A DNA stretch of 64,000 bases from Symbiodinium natans (Eukaryota > Sar > Dinophyceae > Suessiales > Symbiodiniaceae): contig CAJNDS010001746.1 in NCBI GenBank assembly GCA_905221605.1, positions 587,797 through 651,796 on the forward strand. The letters are read 5' to 3'. The notes below the pieces were generated by a model, which was given only the letters and a program-made list of their open reading frames with translations, had not been told where the DNA came from and searched no databases. Shown here piece by piece: positions 50,241 through 60,378 of the stretch (position 1 is the stretch's first letter; each line of letters starts with the position of its first letter). Position numbers and translations under genes: made by a program.

Positions 50241-52511
50241 GCGTGAGCTTGTATGCTGTTCTGCTATTCGGCTGTCCCCAGTTGTATGCCCATTGCGAGA
50301 CACCGCTAACCGAAGTTGCGAGCCTCGTAGGCCACAGGGCACACTTAGAGCGCCTTTAGATGGCTCTTTTAAGAAGTTTTTTGCACTTCCACGGAGCCAC
50401 TCAGCCGCTAACTAGGAGCTACCGCTACCGAAAAAAGGCAACCCAAGTGGCCCTCAAGAGAACGTGGGGTCAGCATCGCAGGCTTTGCCCCCGAGCTCGC
50501 AACAGCAGCAGTGGCTTAGCGCTCGGGCACTAGGCGTTTAGTGCCACATCCCATCCTGTCCTTCGCAGTTCGACTGAAAGCCCCTTGGCCTTTTGAGTAC
50601 TCTGCGAACACTACACGCAGCGCCAGCTCCAGCTGCACGCGCCCCGCGCGCTGCAGGTGCCGGGCCTGAGGGTTCCACGCACTTCTGTTGCGTGAGCATG
50701 ATGGCAGATTCTGAGCAACACAGTCAGGCTTGCAATGGACGTTTCTGGATCTGAAGGAGAAAGTTGCTCATGAAAGAGAGTGTGTCGCTTTCCTTTCCAG
50801 CTTTGCAAGGAGCTCTTGTGACGCCTTGCGACCTCGCCGTCTGTAGGGCAGAACTGCGCAAACCTGCTCAATTCTGCTCAACGCCAAGGCTCCGCCCTTG
50901 GGGCCCCTCCTTTGTGCTGAGGCCCTTGGCAACGCGCTCGCATCTGAGTTCCCGGGCCTTTTGGGGCTTAAGTCCTGTCACTTCCATTGCTCACAATCCT
51001 TGCAGCATCATTTCACCATGCGATTTCTTGTGTTCAGCGCGTTCTCCACAGAACGTGTTGTAAAGCATTCCTTGCCCGGCTCGAAGTAGTGCCCTAACAA
51101 GCGGCGAAGCTTCGCACTTGGCAGAGCCACTCCTTCCCCTGAGAGCAACCGCTCAGCCGTTCAGCAGACGTTGAGCCTCCCAGCTTTCGACTTGTGTCAT
51201 ACAGCGCATTCAGTGCATTCGGTTCAGTCAGCGCACACTATGCGGCACGCGGGCCCAAAGGCAAGTTGCACACTGGAGGCTTCCAATCGCATGTCGGAGG
51301 CTCTCTAGCAGCCCGGTAAGAAGGCTTTGTCGCTGCAGCGCAGCGTGGCAGTGCCATCAAAAGATCAAAATTCATGGCATGCTGCTGGGCTTGTCTTGGT
51401 AGAAGTGATGGGAAAGAGGGGCAGAAAGCGCGCGCTGCATGTGGTGAGGCATCTTTGTGCAAGCTGAAGGACCTGTAGCGCACAGGCCGTGGAGTTGCCT
51501 TGATTTGCGCTGTGTTGAGCGTGGTGCCACGTAGTTGGCACGTTTTCCAGTCTCTCTAAACGGACGGCTTCGGATGCACGTGCGCAGACGGCCTCTCCCT
51601 GTCGTGAAAGAAGGACTGGTCCTTGCATCGAAATAGGAGGAGGAGGGGCATGCTGCAAGCTCGAGGTATCTGGGCAGTTTCCTGGATTGCCGGTCGAGAA
51701 GTGCCTTCGGCACTTTCCAACCCCCTTACCCTTGATCCAACGGAGATGGTGGGGTCCATGTCATGGTTGGAAACTTGCGCGGGGAGAAAGGGGGTTCTGA
51801 TTTAGAGAGCCGAAGCAGATCCGCTCGACAGTCGGAAACTTGCCTGTGGACGAGGCGATGTACGCCATCCTTGTGAAGATTCTCTTTTGAGCTCTGATCG
51901 TCCATTGAAATCCAAGACTCGCCTTTCCTCTACATGGATCAAGGTGAGGGCTGTTGTCCTAGCAGCCTGACCATCGTACTTCCCACTGCGGCATGAAGGA
52001 TCGCTTCCGGCCTAACACTTTGTTTTGGCGCCAGCTCCAAGCAGCGACAATTTCCAGTCATTGCGGCGTCTTTGTTTTCGCCTCGTCTCAGCGAAAGCTG
52101 CTCGATTCATCGGATTGCCATGGGACCTTCGAGGCGTGATCCTCGAGTTCACGCCTGCATTGCGTTCAATTGGGATTCACGGAAATTCACGGAGCACGTC
52201 TGCAGGAAGCATCTGCAGCGTCACGTTCTTACGGTTCTTACGCCTAGTCGGATGCTGAGCAGATGCTGAAGCTTTCGACTTGACTGGTGCGCCAAGCTGC
52301 AGATTCTGAGTGCCACACAAAAACACGCCCGGCCTAAATTAAAGCTTCATTTGTCTATGGCTTAAAGCTCGCCCCATTTAAAGCCGAAGTCCATCATGTT
52401 TGTCTCGGGACAAACACAAGTCTGCGTTGCTGAATCTGCAGACGTGTGCGTCGCAAGCAATATAAGACTGTAGTGAGACCTTCCGATCTGTGGCAGGAAG
52501 CCTCAGAGCTT
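50241..52511. other. No supported gene
   Basis: Sequence of ordinary composition with frames on both strands up to 113 codons (51372-51713 minus) but no splice-bounded exon or protein-like peptide that I could defend. Weak plus candidate near 50764-50880. Confidence 0.4.
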
Positions 52512-52766
52512 TCAGAGTTCGTGAGCAGGTTGCCTGAGCTGAGACTGGTTTGCCGTGCCTGTCAGAGTCCCGGAAGGGTCCAAAAGCGGCCACGCGACCC
52601 TACCTTCGTCGCTGTGTTCTTTCTTCACCTCCCCTTTCCGCCACTTCCGACGATCCAACAGGATGCTCCCAACGAGCGCAACGAGCACAGCCAAATCTTC
52701 GAGATGGTTTGCAGATCCTTGCGCTTCATGAAGCATCTTGCGCAGGCAACGGTCACATGCCCCCAC
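52512..52766 (-). CDS. Putative minus-strand exon, unknown
   Basis: GACDRCLRKMLHEAQGSANH, LEDLAVLVALVGSILLDRRK, WRKGEVKKEHSDEGRVAWPL: a helix with a hydrophobic stretch followed by a charged part, possibly membrane-proximal. A plus frame (52446-52934) overlaps and begins plausibly (TVVRPSDLWQEASELSEFVS). Strand uncertain. Confidence 0.3.
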   Translation of the reverse strand: MGACDRCLRKMLHEAQGSANHLEDLAVLVALVGSILLDRRKWRKGEVKKEHSDEGRVAWPLLDPSGTLTGTANQSQLRQPAHEL

Positions 52767-53499
52767 CTGGTGTTACGACCCTCCAAGCTGTGTTCGAGTG
52801 GACGGGCGGTTGAGGCAGCTCGTGCCTGCCATGTTGCTGCATGTGGCAATCCTGGTGCTGCCTCTGCTGTAGAAACAACACATCTGAATGTCAGGTGTCG
52901 ACATGGTCGACCTGCCGAGCTGGCATCCTACTGAGCTCAATACCTCACTATCACTACCACTTGGGCGCCTAAGCTCCTGAGCTCTTTGCGGCTCTTTGCG
53001 GTTCATTCTTCTTCTCTGGGAGCTTGTGGCCCATTTTGGGGAGCCAACGCTTGGGTCGCCACACCCTTGAGGCTTGGTGGCTTCGTGCGCTTGCAAGTAG
53101 CTTCTGCCGGAAGCTTATGCCCAGATGGAAGTCACAAGCACGCCCAAGGCCGTCCCAGCTGCCATAGTATGCCGTAGGTAAGTGCAGCAACTTAGCGCAT
53201 CAACAGCCCCGCAATTTCCGTCCGGACCACAGCCTCTGGGCTTAGGGAGCCTTCCCATCGTGACGTTTTTGCACGCCCACCCAAAAGAGCTATGATGCTT
53301 GTATGGGATCCTCACAAACTGGCCTGAGTTCCTTCCCCCCCTCATAAAACGAGAGGGCATATTTCAGAAAGCGCATGTCAGGAGTTGTTGAGGATTCAGA
53401 GCAGGCCCTGTTGATGGCCAAGGCGTCGCTGGCCTTGGCACGTAGCGCTCTGACTGGCAGCGTTTAGCTGTGGCCTGAGGCTGCGCGGGCCCCGCGCGC
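52767..53499. other. No supported gene
   Basis: Only short frames on both strands; no splice-bounded exon seen. Confidence 0.4.
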
Positions 53500-53886
53500 T
53501 TGAAACTCGATGTTGCCCTAGGGATCCTGACGTCAACTGCGTTGCGACGTGCAACTGCAGAGCCACGGCTGCCAGTGGGGGTGCGGGTCTCTGCGCTGAT
53601 GCCTGCCGTTGCGCTTGTTGCACCCCCGTTCGGCCTGCTGGCGTCGGTTTCAGGTTTCGCTGTTTACGGCGGTGGCCTGGCCGTCTCCATTCACCACATT
53701 CGCCCGTCGTTGGCTTCCCCAGACGGCTCGCTGCAAAAGACAGTTCACGAGGCTGCCCCCCAAAGGGACCACAACTCCAGGGGGCCTTTATTGGAAGGGG
53801 CACTTAAAGCTCAGGGCTTGTTGCTGCTTGGTCCTAAGCTTGATGACGTCATCTGCACGATGCCCATCGCCTGTCAAAGTGCTTGA
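53500..53886 (+). CDS. Possible ORF, hydrophobic
   Basis: MPAVALVAPPFGLLASVSGF, AVYGGGLAVSIHHIRPSLAS, ALKAQGLLLLGPKLDDVICT. May encode a membrane protein segment. A minus-strand frame of similar length overlaps. Weak. Confidence 0.3.
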   Translation: MKLDVALGILTSTALRRATAEPRLPVGVRVSALMPAVALVAPPFGLLASVSGFAVYGGGLAVSIHHIRPSLASPDGSLQKTVHEAAPQRDHNSRGPLLEGALKAQGLLLLGPKLDDVICTMPIACQSA

Positions 53887-54464
53887 CCTGGCACCATAAG
53901 ACATGTTCGACAAGCTGGCAGACGAAAGAGCGGTGAAGCGCTTCTTGCGTGCCTGGGGTGTAAACGCTCATTTGCCCATGTAAGTATTGTCAAAGAATGG
54001 GGAGGAGGAGGAGAAGTAAGGCAAGAAAAGGCGGTTCTCTGTGTTGTGAGAACGAAGGTCACCAAATCTCCGCTCTGACCGAAACACGCGGCCTCTCCTG
54101 GGCCTCAACGGCGGCGACCGCTCTCTCCTGACCCTCTCCTGTTGAAACCCCGACAGAGACCAAAAAAGTGTCTCCCTGGGTCGCTTCCGTTTTGCTTCAC
54201 GGCGCGAGGCATCAGAGTCTGGGAGCCGGCAAGAGCCGTGCAAAGGGTGCAAAGGGTGACTCCTTGGTCTCCTGTTGGCACCTTGTGCGAAGCGCGAGGC
54301 TTGCTGGGAAGGCTTCCGGCGGCACGTGCCGTAGTTCTATGAACTTCAGCCTTCAGCAACTCGCGGTCATGTCAGCATATTCCATCACTAGTAGCCGCTG
54401 CCTCGCGCTACGCACCTTGCTCGCATTGCGCGCGCCTTGCTCTGGTTCTGGGACAGAGTCGAGA

Positions 54465-54773
54465 CTAGCTCGGCCGAGGGTTTTTTCCAACGTGATCCTG
54501 GAGGCTTGCCGCCAAAGCGTCTTCGCCTCTTATGCTCTTTTGGATCATTCCCGATTTCTTCCCTCTCGTTCGCTTTCGTCGCCGAGCCATCGCCATCTCA
54601 CGCTTTTCTGTTTCTTTCGCGCTGCTGGCAGAGCAGCGTGCGCGCGTCTCTGTGTGTTCAGATGAATATAGGGCAAGGACTTCATCGTGCAATTGGCGCG
54701 CGAAAGCTGCATCATTTCCTCCCAGCAGTGTCTTGTGGTGTGATGGGCCCTGGGATTCCGGGGATGTGAGCAT
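54465..54773 (-). CDS. Putative minus-strand exon(s), unknown
   Basis: GGNDAAFARQLHDEVLALYS then SEHTETRARC, followed after a possible intron-like break by EKREMAMARRRKRTRGKKSG and MIQKSIRGEDALAASLQDHV. Charged, plausible. Plus-strand frames over the same sequence are Ser/Leu-rich shadows. Confidence 0.35.
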   Translation of the reverse strand: MLTSPESQGPSHHKTLLGGNDAAFARQLHDEVLALYSSEHTETRARCSASSAKETEKREMAMARRRKRTRGKKSGMIQKSIRGEDALAASLQDHVGKNPRPS

Positions 54774-54827
54774 CAGGTCTGAAACTGGGCTCCCCCCAAA
54801 GATAAGTTGAGACTTTGATTGAAGTCA

Positions 54828-55103
54828 TCATTGATGCCCTTTTCTGGGCCTTAACGGATCTTCCAGATGTGAGGCGCGGCTCAGGCAGAGGGGTGGGCAG
54901 AGGGGCAGAAAGGGGCATAATGGGGCATAACCCAATCTGCAAGCTGCCGTAGAGCTGCGTAGAGCTACGTCCCGAAGTTCCTCCAGCCACGGCCTTGCCA
55001 GGCGCTGCAAAGCCTCGCCAGCTTCGCCTTTTCGAGCATTTGCTGAGACCGGGCTGCCCGGGCTGTGCTGGCTGGAGCTGAATGAGCTGAATGCCTCTCG
55101 CAT
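54828..55103 (-). CDS. Putative minus-strand exon, unknown
   Basis: SANARKGEAGEALQRLARPW followed by LEELRDVALRSSTAACRLGY, a convincing amphipathic helix. It lies upstream, in transcript order, of the 54.5-kb candidate and may belong to the same gene. Confidence 0.4.
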   Translation of the reverse strand: MREAFSSFSSSQHSPGSPVSANARKGEAGEALQRLARPWLEELRDVALRSSTAACRLGYAPLCPFLPLCPPLCLSRASHLEDPLRPRKGHQ

Positions 55104-56337
55104 CTCTTCGTTGTTGCCTTGCTGAAGCGCACGTGGCCTGTTCTAGGCCTATAGGCCGCGAGTCGTACGGAGCGACTGAGACTGGCTTCAGCCTAAGACA
55201 TCTCAAGCTGTTGCCTTCAGACGCACTCCGATTTAGTCCAAGCTTCATGCTGGTCCAACCACCTTGATAGCAACGCGGACGCCGACATACAGACGCACTC
55301 GCGCACTCGCGCACTCGCTCGCCCGCCCGCCCGCCTCTCTCACTCCGACTCACACTCGCACACAAGTAGACCACTGGCAGCAGGTCTGCATTGTGCCGGC
55401 TTTGAAGAGATGAATCTGAACATGAGAGAGAAGCGTGTACGGCAGCAAAGAAGCGTGGACTGGGGAGTGAGAATGGTTTTTCCGTAAGTACCGCTTTGGA
55501 CGTGTCTTGATCACCAGTACTTTAAGCTTCCGTCGCTGTGCGCTGGAGTCTTTGTCTCAGCGTTATGGGCCTGTGATGTGAGAGCTAGAGTGCGAGCTGC
55601 GGGTGCCAGGTGCTGCAGTGGTGCACAGAATTAGTCGCCATGCTGCCAGCAGGCCTTTCGAAGAAGAGTTCAGGAAGGAGTCAGAGCTGTCCGTGCTTGG
55701 TGATGTTTGCTCAGGGTTCTCGAATTCGGCTACGCCCCGACCTGTAGAGCGACAGCTGCGCTGCATGTCGCGGGCTTCTGTCCGACGCCGGGATGTGCTA
55801 TGGAGGCTCATCGCGCATGTGCCGCATGCCTTATCTGCCTCGTCTGCCTCATCTGCCTCGCCCACACCTCTCAATCTCACATCATTGCCGGAGAATGGTA
55901 AAGCATGGTTGTCGGAGCGTTCCATGAACCGTGCACAAGCACCCCACTGGAGCCCTTTTACATGGCTCCTAAAGACCTTGTAGGCTCCGTCAGCTCTGAC
56001 CGTCCCAGATGTGTAGGTGTGTGCAGAAAGCTACTTGAAAGCTACTGCAGATGTCTTCCCCAGTTGATGGCTCATGCTTCTGCGGTTCGTAGTATGGGGT
56101 GTGGGGAATGCTTCGGGGAATGCTTCGGGGAGCCTCCGTGCATCAAGCTAGGAATGCTCACGGCGCCTCGGTGTGTTGCTGCCTCCGGTCACTGGGCTGC
56201 CCAGGACGCGCCGTGAGTGCGTGAGTTTCCCTTTGCCCTGAAAAAGGCTGGCTTTTGAAGTTCTGAAGTACTGAGCCCTAAATCCGTCCAATTAGAAGCC
56301 CTTGGCGTCCTCAGGGTGTCCACTAAAAGCCTTCGAT
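55104..56337. other. No firm gene
   Basis: A minus frame at 55925-55563 (FENPEQTSPSTDSSDSFLNS) is weakly plausible. Includes a short CTGCCTCGTCTGCCTCATCT tandem at about 55833-55862 and GGGGAATGCTTCGGGGAATG at about 56100. Confidence 0.35.
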
Positions 56338-56925
56338 TTAGAGCTGAGCCCGAGGCATAAACTCGAGGTGAGCTTTTGGGTCGGCAACATCCCAGCGCCT
56401 CTGTCTGTGAACGCCGATGCAGGTGGTCTTGATCAGCAGCTCTTCCTGCTGCCGCGCGCGCGGTGCCTTCCAGGCATTGATGACTTGCCGCCACAGCTCC
56501 TCATCCGCGCCAGTCATCTGATCATCAACCGTCAACTCCAAGCATGCTGCCTTTCTGGCTGCAGGTGCCCGGCCAAGCTCAGCCCCACCACACACCCCGC
56601 GTTCCTGCATTTCCTGCATTTCCTGCACCTTGTGCCGGGCCTTGCGAGCTGTGCGGGCCTTGCAAGCTGTCGCCTCAGAGGCTCCACGCTCTGGGCTTTG
56701 TTCCAGAAGGCCTGCTTCAGCGTTGCAGGCGCACCAGCTAGCAACTGGGATCTTCAGTGCTTTGCGTGCTCTGCGTGATCCGCGATGGTCAGTGCCGGCC
56801 TCGGCACACTGGTCTGGAGAAGCACACGCTGCAGGCAGGTGGGGTGCGCCGGAGTCTTTCGTGGGTCCGAGTGCCCCTGAGATTGGACTACCTGCAGGCC
56901 ACATGAGCGACTGGCTAAGTCCCAC
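56338..56925 (-). CDS. Unrecognised minus-strand gene fragment, at least two exons
   Basis: The exon at 56566-56338 follows an acceptor (ACCTGCAG / CC) and reads ARKAACLELTVDDQMTGADE, ELWRQVINAWKAPRARQQEE, LLIKTTCIGVHRQRRWDVAD, PKAHLEFMPRAQL, then TAA: very protein-like. An upstream piece (about 56690-56600) reads ATACKARTARKARHKVQEMQ with EMQERG, a charged helix containing a small GGAAATGCA repeat. The part of the frame between them may be intron. Family unknown. Confidence 0.5.
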   Translation of the reverse strand: MGLSQSLMWPAGSPISGALGPTKDSGAPHLPAACASPDQCAEAGTDHRGSRRARKALKIPVASWCACNAEAGLLEQSPERGASEATACKARTARKARHKVQEMQEMQERGVCGGAELGRAPAARKAACLELTVDDQMTGADEELWRQVINAWKAPRARQQEELLIKTTCIGVHRQRRWDVADPKAHLEFMPRAQL

Positions 56926-57303
56926 GCCTCTCTAGGTAGCTTCGGGCGAGACATAGTGCTGCAGAAGCGAGACCTAACCCCAAAAGCAATACCCCCGGAT
57001 GTCATCGTTTTGCTCGAGAAAGCGATACCTAGACCTAGCCCCAAAAGCGAGAACCTCAATGAAATGTCTCAGTCGGGGCCTCTGGGTTTTGCTGCGCGCT
57101 CACCTTCACACAGACAATCTGACGTTGGACTGAAAGTCTTGCGTGAAGCCTCCGCTCAACTCCTGATCGCAAGCCTTCCGCGCTACGGTCTCCGCGCCTG
57201 CAAGTTGCGACCAGAACCACATGCGCGCAGCTCCTGCCTAAGTTGATGCCGTTTGTGCTGCACCTCTTTCAACAGAAGTTGCAGCTGGCGCGGCCTTAAA
57301 AAT

Positions 57304-57513
57304 TCAGGGGTGTTTTTTCGGCAGCAGCTGCTCCAGTGTAGCGCACTTCGCTGTGTAGTCCAACGTCGGGCATGCCGGCAGAAGTGGTGATCTCACGCGT
57401 CGGACTTCGGTGCTGCACACGGGACACGGCGCTTGCGACATCTTGCAGCCAAGTGTGGCCTGCACCTGTTGAGGCCGGTTTGTACTCCTGGCGAGTTTTT
57501 TGCGCTGTGGCAC
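57304..57513 (-). CDS. Putative terminal exon with RING-like tail
   Basis: QATLGCKMSQAPCPVCSTEV is followed by RRVRSPLLPACPTLDYTAKC, ATLEQLLPKKHP and a stop. The C-x6-C-x2-C spacing with CPVC resembles the second half of a RING or related zinc finger at the C-terminus of an E3-type protein, but the first half is not visible. An alternative plus-strand frame (57500-57820, LGLWRLVAHRSFQQWTMSIP) overlaps its upstream part. Confidence 0.3.
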   Translation of the reverse strand: MPQRKKLARSTNRPQQVQATLGCKMSQAPCPVCSTEVRRVRSPLLPACPTLDYTAKCATLEQLLPKKHP

Positions 57514-58393
57514 TTCCTTCCCCGTGGCGAAGTTGGGCCTGTGGAGGCTCGTGGCACATCGTAGCTTTCAGCAATGGACCATGTCGATTCCACGTGCTGC
57601 CAAGCTCCTCCGGCAAATGCCTCGTCTTTGGTGGCGTCTGATGATTAGACTTGCTACCTGCAGGTTGTACTCTGCAACTGGACATTTTCGGGTCAGGACT
57701 GAGATCATCAGCCTCATGCACGACATGGGGCTGCTCAGCTGTGTCCCGATGCGTCGAAACGGTTCACGATCACCAAACCACCTGAACTCCGGCAAGACGA
57801 CCGAGTCGCCAGAGGTTTGAGGCTCCCTTCGCCTGTTAGAACTTGAAGCGGAGGCAATTTTTATATGCGAGATGAAGTCAACATAAGTCAACAAGTACAT
57901 GTAAGTGCATCGCAAGCCACACTGATCGCTGCACAGGCGGGCAATGCAGCAGCTGAGCCATGAGAGAAGTGCATTCAGTGCATTGAGTGCATGTCACTGC
58001 ATGTCACAGGGTTTTCTTTAATCTCTCCCAGGCCGGGGTTGGGGGCCCGCGTCCGATCCGGGGGGCCCGACTGGGGCCGGCGTCCGACCCTCACTGCATC
58101 GCGCTGCCTTCGACACAGGCATCGTCGAAGCATCGGCATCGTGCATAGTACTCAGAACCTGCGCATATCGCACGCGTGGAAAGGACACGTATACCTCGAA
58201 TGTGAGGCTAGATCCTCTGAGAACAACGCATTCTTGAACATCGCTGAAATGCACGAGACCGACCGCGAGCCCGGCCACTGTCGCGATGGAAGCTACCCAA
58301 GGTAGCCCCTCTCCTGAGGGTCTTCACCCTTAATCTCCAGCATCCGTGATGGCGGTCGCCATGCCGACCCAAAGGTGGAGCGTGCGACTCCTG
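57514..58393. other. Ambiguous; weak plus frame
   Basis: The plus frame 57500-57820 reads PRAAKLLRQMPRLWWRLMIR and TEIISLMHDMGLLSCVPMRR. The rest (57820-58393) shows no coding signal. Confidence 0.3.
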
Positions 58394-58663
58394 TCACGCG
58401 GGAGACTCTGCTTCTGTCGTGCAGCGCGAGCGTGCACATGCCATCACATGCCTGCAGACCAGCACAGCAAAGAACCCTTTCGCCACGAGAGCATGCTGTG
58501 TTCTGGTTCCTTGTAGTTCTTGCTCTTCGGACCCCTCGCGGTTCCGCCCGTAAGGCACCTGGCATTGGTCACAGTGGAAGCAGATGACGCGAGCTGACCT
58601 GTTGAAAGCCCTGCAGGCGTGTAGCTGCCTACAAGGTGTAGCCACCGGTGTAGCTGCTGGCAC
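58394..58663 (-). pseudogene. Possible KDZ-type transposase remnant
   Basis: The minus frame contains ICFHCDQCQ, then EEQELQGTRTQHALVAKGFF and AVLVCRHVMACARS before TAG. In KDZ transposases, a family common in dinoflagellate genomes, a GLxAxVCRHG-type block follows a short basic/charged stretch; GFFAVLVCRH fits that pattern. Only about 60 residues are visible, with no catalytic DDE context, so this would be a fragment. The assignment rests on one motif and is tentative. Confidence 0.3.
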
Positions 58664-58719
58664 GTGTTGTCAAAGTCGCGCTTGTGTGTCACTGGCTCTG
58701 TCCAGGATTTATCTTCTCA

Positions 58720-58932
58720 GCTTTTGATTCAGACGTTGCGGAGATGGCTGGCACAGCCCAGGCTGCCCAGGCTGGCGCACTGCTCGGTTTCTCTCGGTGC
58801 GTGTTGCCTTTCTCTCGTGACACTCTCTATTACTTCGAGTTTCGGCTACAAGGGACTCCTTCAGGCTGGGCCGGCTGGGCTGAAGCTGCATTGATATCGT
58901 GTGACAACGCAGCTCACGTCGTGGCGAGTTAA
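58720..58932 (+). CDS. Putative terminal exon, unknown
   Basis: After TTGATTCAG the frame reads DVAEMAGTAQAAQAGALLGF, SRCVLPFSRDTLYYFEFRLQ, GTPSGWAGWAEAALISCDNA, AHVVAS and TAA (about 58930-58932). Convincing globular peptide. The long minus frame (59188-58709) is regarded as its shadow. Confidence 0.4.
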   Translation, partial: AFDSDVAEMAGTAQAAQAGALLGFSRCVLPFSRDTLYYFEFRLQGTPSGWAGWAEAALISCDNAAHVVAS

Positions 58933-59002
58933 TCCTTTTGGTGCAGCACTGGCGTCGCACACAGACCAGCAGGGTCTTTGAGACCCTCACAATCTCGCCC
59001 GT

Positions 59003-59242
59003 GGGGACCTGCTTGCCTGCAGCTTGCCTGGCCCGCCTGTCGCTGTGGATGGCGCTTGCTGCAAGAACTTGGGCGAGGCAAAGGACACAGGGATAGGATC
59101 CACAACCCAGCAGGTCGTGGAGGCCCTGCACCAGAGCATCACGCCAATTGTCGTCTGCGCTTTGTTGGTTACAGTCGCACTGAGCCACTCAGCAGGGCGA
59201 CGCGAAGAGCCCGTGCTCCTCTTGGCAGTCAGGGCGGCTTGA
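59003..59242 (+). CDS. Putative exon, hydrophobic end
   Basis: VAVDGACCKNLGEAKDTGIG, STTQQVVEALHQSITPIVVC, ALLVTVALSHSAG: ends in a hydrophobic segment that may be a membrane helix. Possible neighbour of the next two exons. Confidence 0.4.
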   Translation, partial: GDLLACSLPGPPVAVDGACCKNLGEAKDTGIGSTTQQVVEALHQSITPIVVCALLVTVALSHSAGRREEPVLLLAVRAA

Positions 59243-59280
59243 CCACTATGGCACGAACCATTTGCCTTTGAGCAGAGATC

Positions 59281-59421
59281 AAAGCCTCAAGCGTGCACAA
59301 CAATTATTTCGTTGGAGGCGCAATCCTGCCAGGATGCTTCGTGTTGGTGAGCTACGAAGGTCTTCGTCTGTTGCATCTCTTGAAGCGGCTGCGCTCTGGC
59401 AAGCCGCCTTGTTGAGTGTCT
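59281..59421 (+). CDS. Putative exon, unknown
   Basis: VHNNYFVGGAILPGCFVLVS followed by YEGLRLLHLLKRLRSGKPPC, then stop. Good protein character; borders not fixed. Confidence 0.4.
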
Positions 59422-59448
59422 GATTGCGAATGCCTGCTGCCCACGAGT

Positions 59449-59724
59449 GGTCCTGTAGGCGCCATAACAACTAGCGTGGTTTCTTCCTGTGGCGGGCTTT
59501 GTACCAATCGCGCAGCGCGAGCCCAACAGCTTCGTGTAGTGGGAGAACCCCCTGTGGCCCCTACAATTGCCCAGGCTTTGCTTCACCTGCAACGCCAACG
59601 GCTGCGATGCGGACGCATGATGCAGATGTCCGGACACGTACTTGGCGTTTGCGGGCGGAATGCCGATGGGTCTCTGACGGAAGCCGCAGCTTACGACCCG
59701 ATCCTGCTGCAGCCTCTGCACTAG
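59449..59724 (+). CDS. Putative exon, unknown
   Basis: GPVGAITTSVVSSCGGLCTN, RAARAQQLRVVGEPPVAPTI, AQALLHLQRQRLRCGRMMQM, SGHVLGVCGRNADGSLTEAA, AYDPILLQPLH and TAG (about 59722-59724). The longest convincing exon of the right-hand part. Family unknown. Confidence 0.45.
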   Translation, partial: GPVGAITTSVVSSCGGLCTNRAARAQQLRVVGEPPVAPTIAQALLHLQRQRLRCGRMMQMSGHVLGVCGRNADGSLTEAAAYDPILLQPLH

Positions 59725-59925
59725 TCGAAAAAACGATGTGACATGTCGGGCCTCGACTGCATCTGCCCACTTCTGCCAGAGCCAGGCAACGTCGTTGTGA
59801 CATCATGGACGTTCTGACTATCGGACAAGACTCTAAGGCCGTGCTGAGATCAGACAACCTCTTCAGCCAAGTCTCACGCGCGCGGGATCTGACAACAGCA
59901 CAAGTTGTCAGAAGTTCATTAAGAA

Positions 59926-60378
59926 GTGTGGCCTGACTCGCGTGGATGGCCTGAAGGTCAGCGTGGGCTCATGAGGCTTGTTCGGCTTGGAACAGTCTCG
60001 TCAGCTGCACAGCGCGGTCCTCACACACTCGGGCATTCGGCATTGCGGCCACGAGACCCCTCCGTCTCTTCGCCTCCACCAGGAGGACTCCACCAAGGCG
60101 CGACGTGCGCCCGCACACAGGCGCGGTGTGGTCCCGTGCCTCGTCGCTTCATTGCCAGGTGCACAGGTCCGTGCCTCCTCTCGCGCATGCCTCGCCATGC
60201 TGTTTGCAAGATTTTTCAGGAGGCTACACAGCCCTATAAAACCCTTTGTCCAAGGTGCAATCGGCGCTTCATGAAAAGAGGGAGCCGCCAACTGTCCAAA
60301 TTCCCCCCATTAAGGGGAGTTCCGAGTGCCGATATCGGAAGCTTCGCCAAAGGGAACGGGGGGCCATCCTGTCCGTAA
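59926..60378 (+). CDS. Possible exon(s) with Cys pair
   Basis: Within this frame HAVCKIFQEATQPYKTLCPR and CNRRFMKRGSRQLSKFPPLR look coding; CPRCNRRF is a possible half zinc finger. The first half of the frame is not convincing. Confidence 0.3.
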   Translation: MWPDSRGWPEGQRGLMRLVRLGTVSSAAQRGPHTLGHSALRPRDPSVSSPPPGGLHQGATCARTQARCGPVPRRFIARCTGPCLLSRMPRHAVCKIFQEATQPYKTLCPRCNRRFMKRGSRQLSKFPPLRGVPSADIGSFAKGNGGPSCP

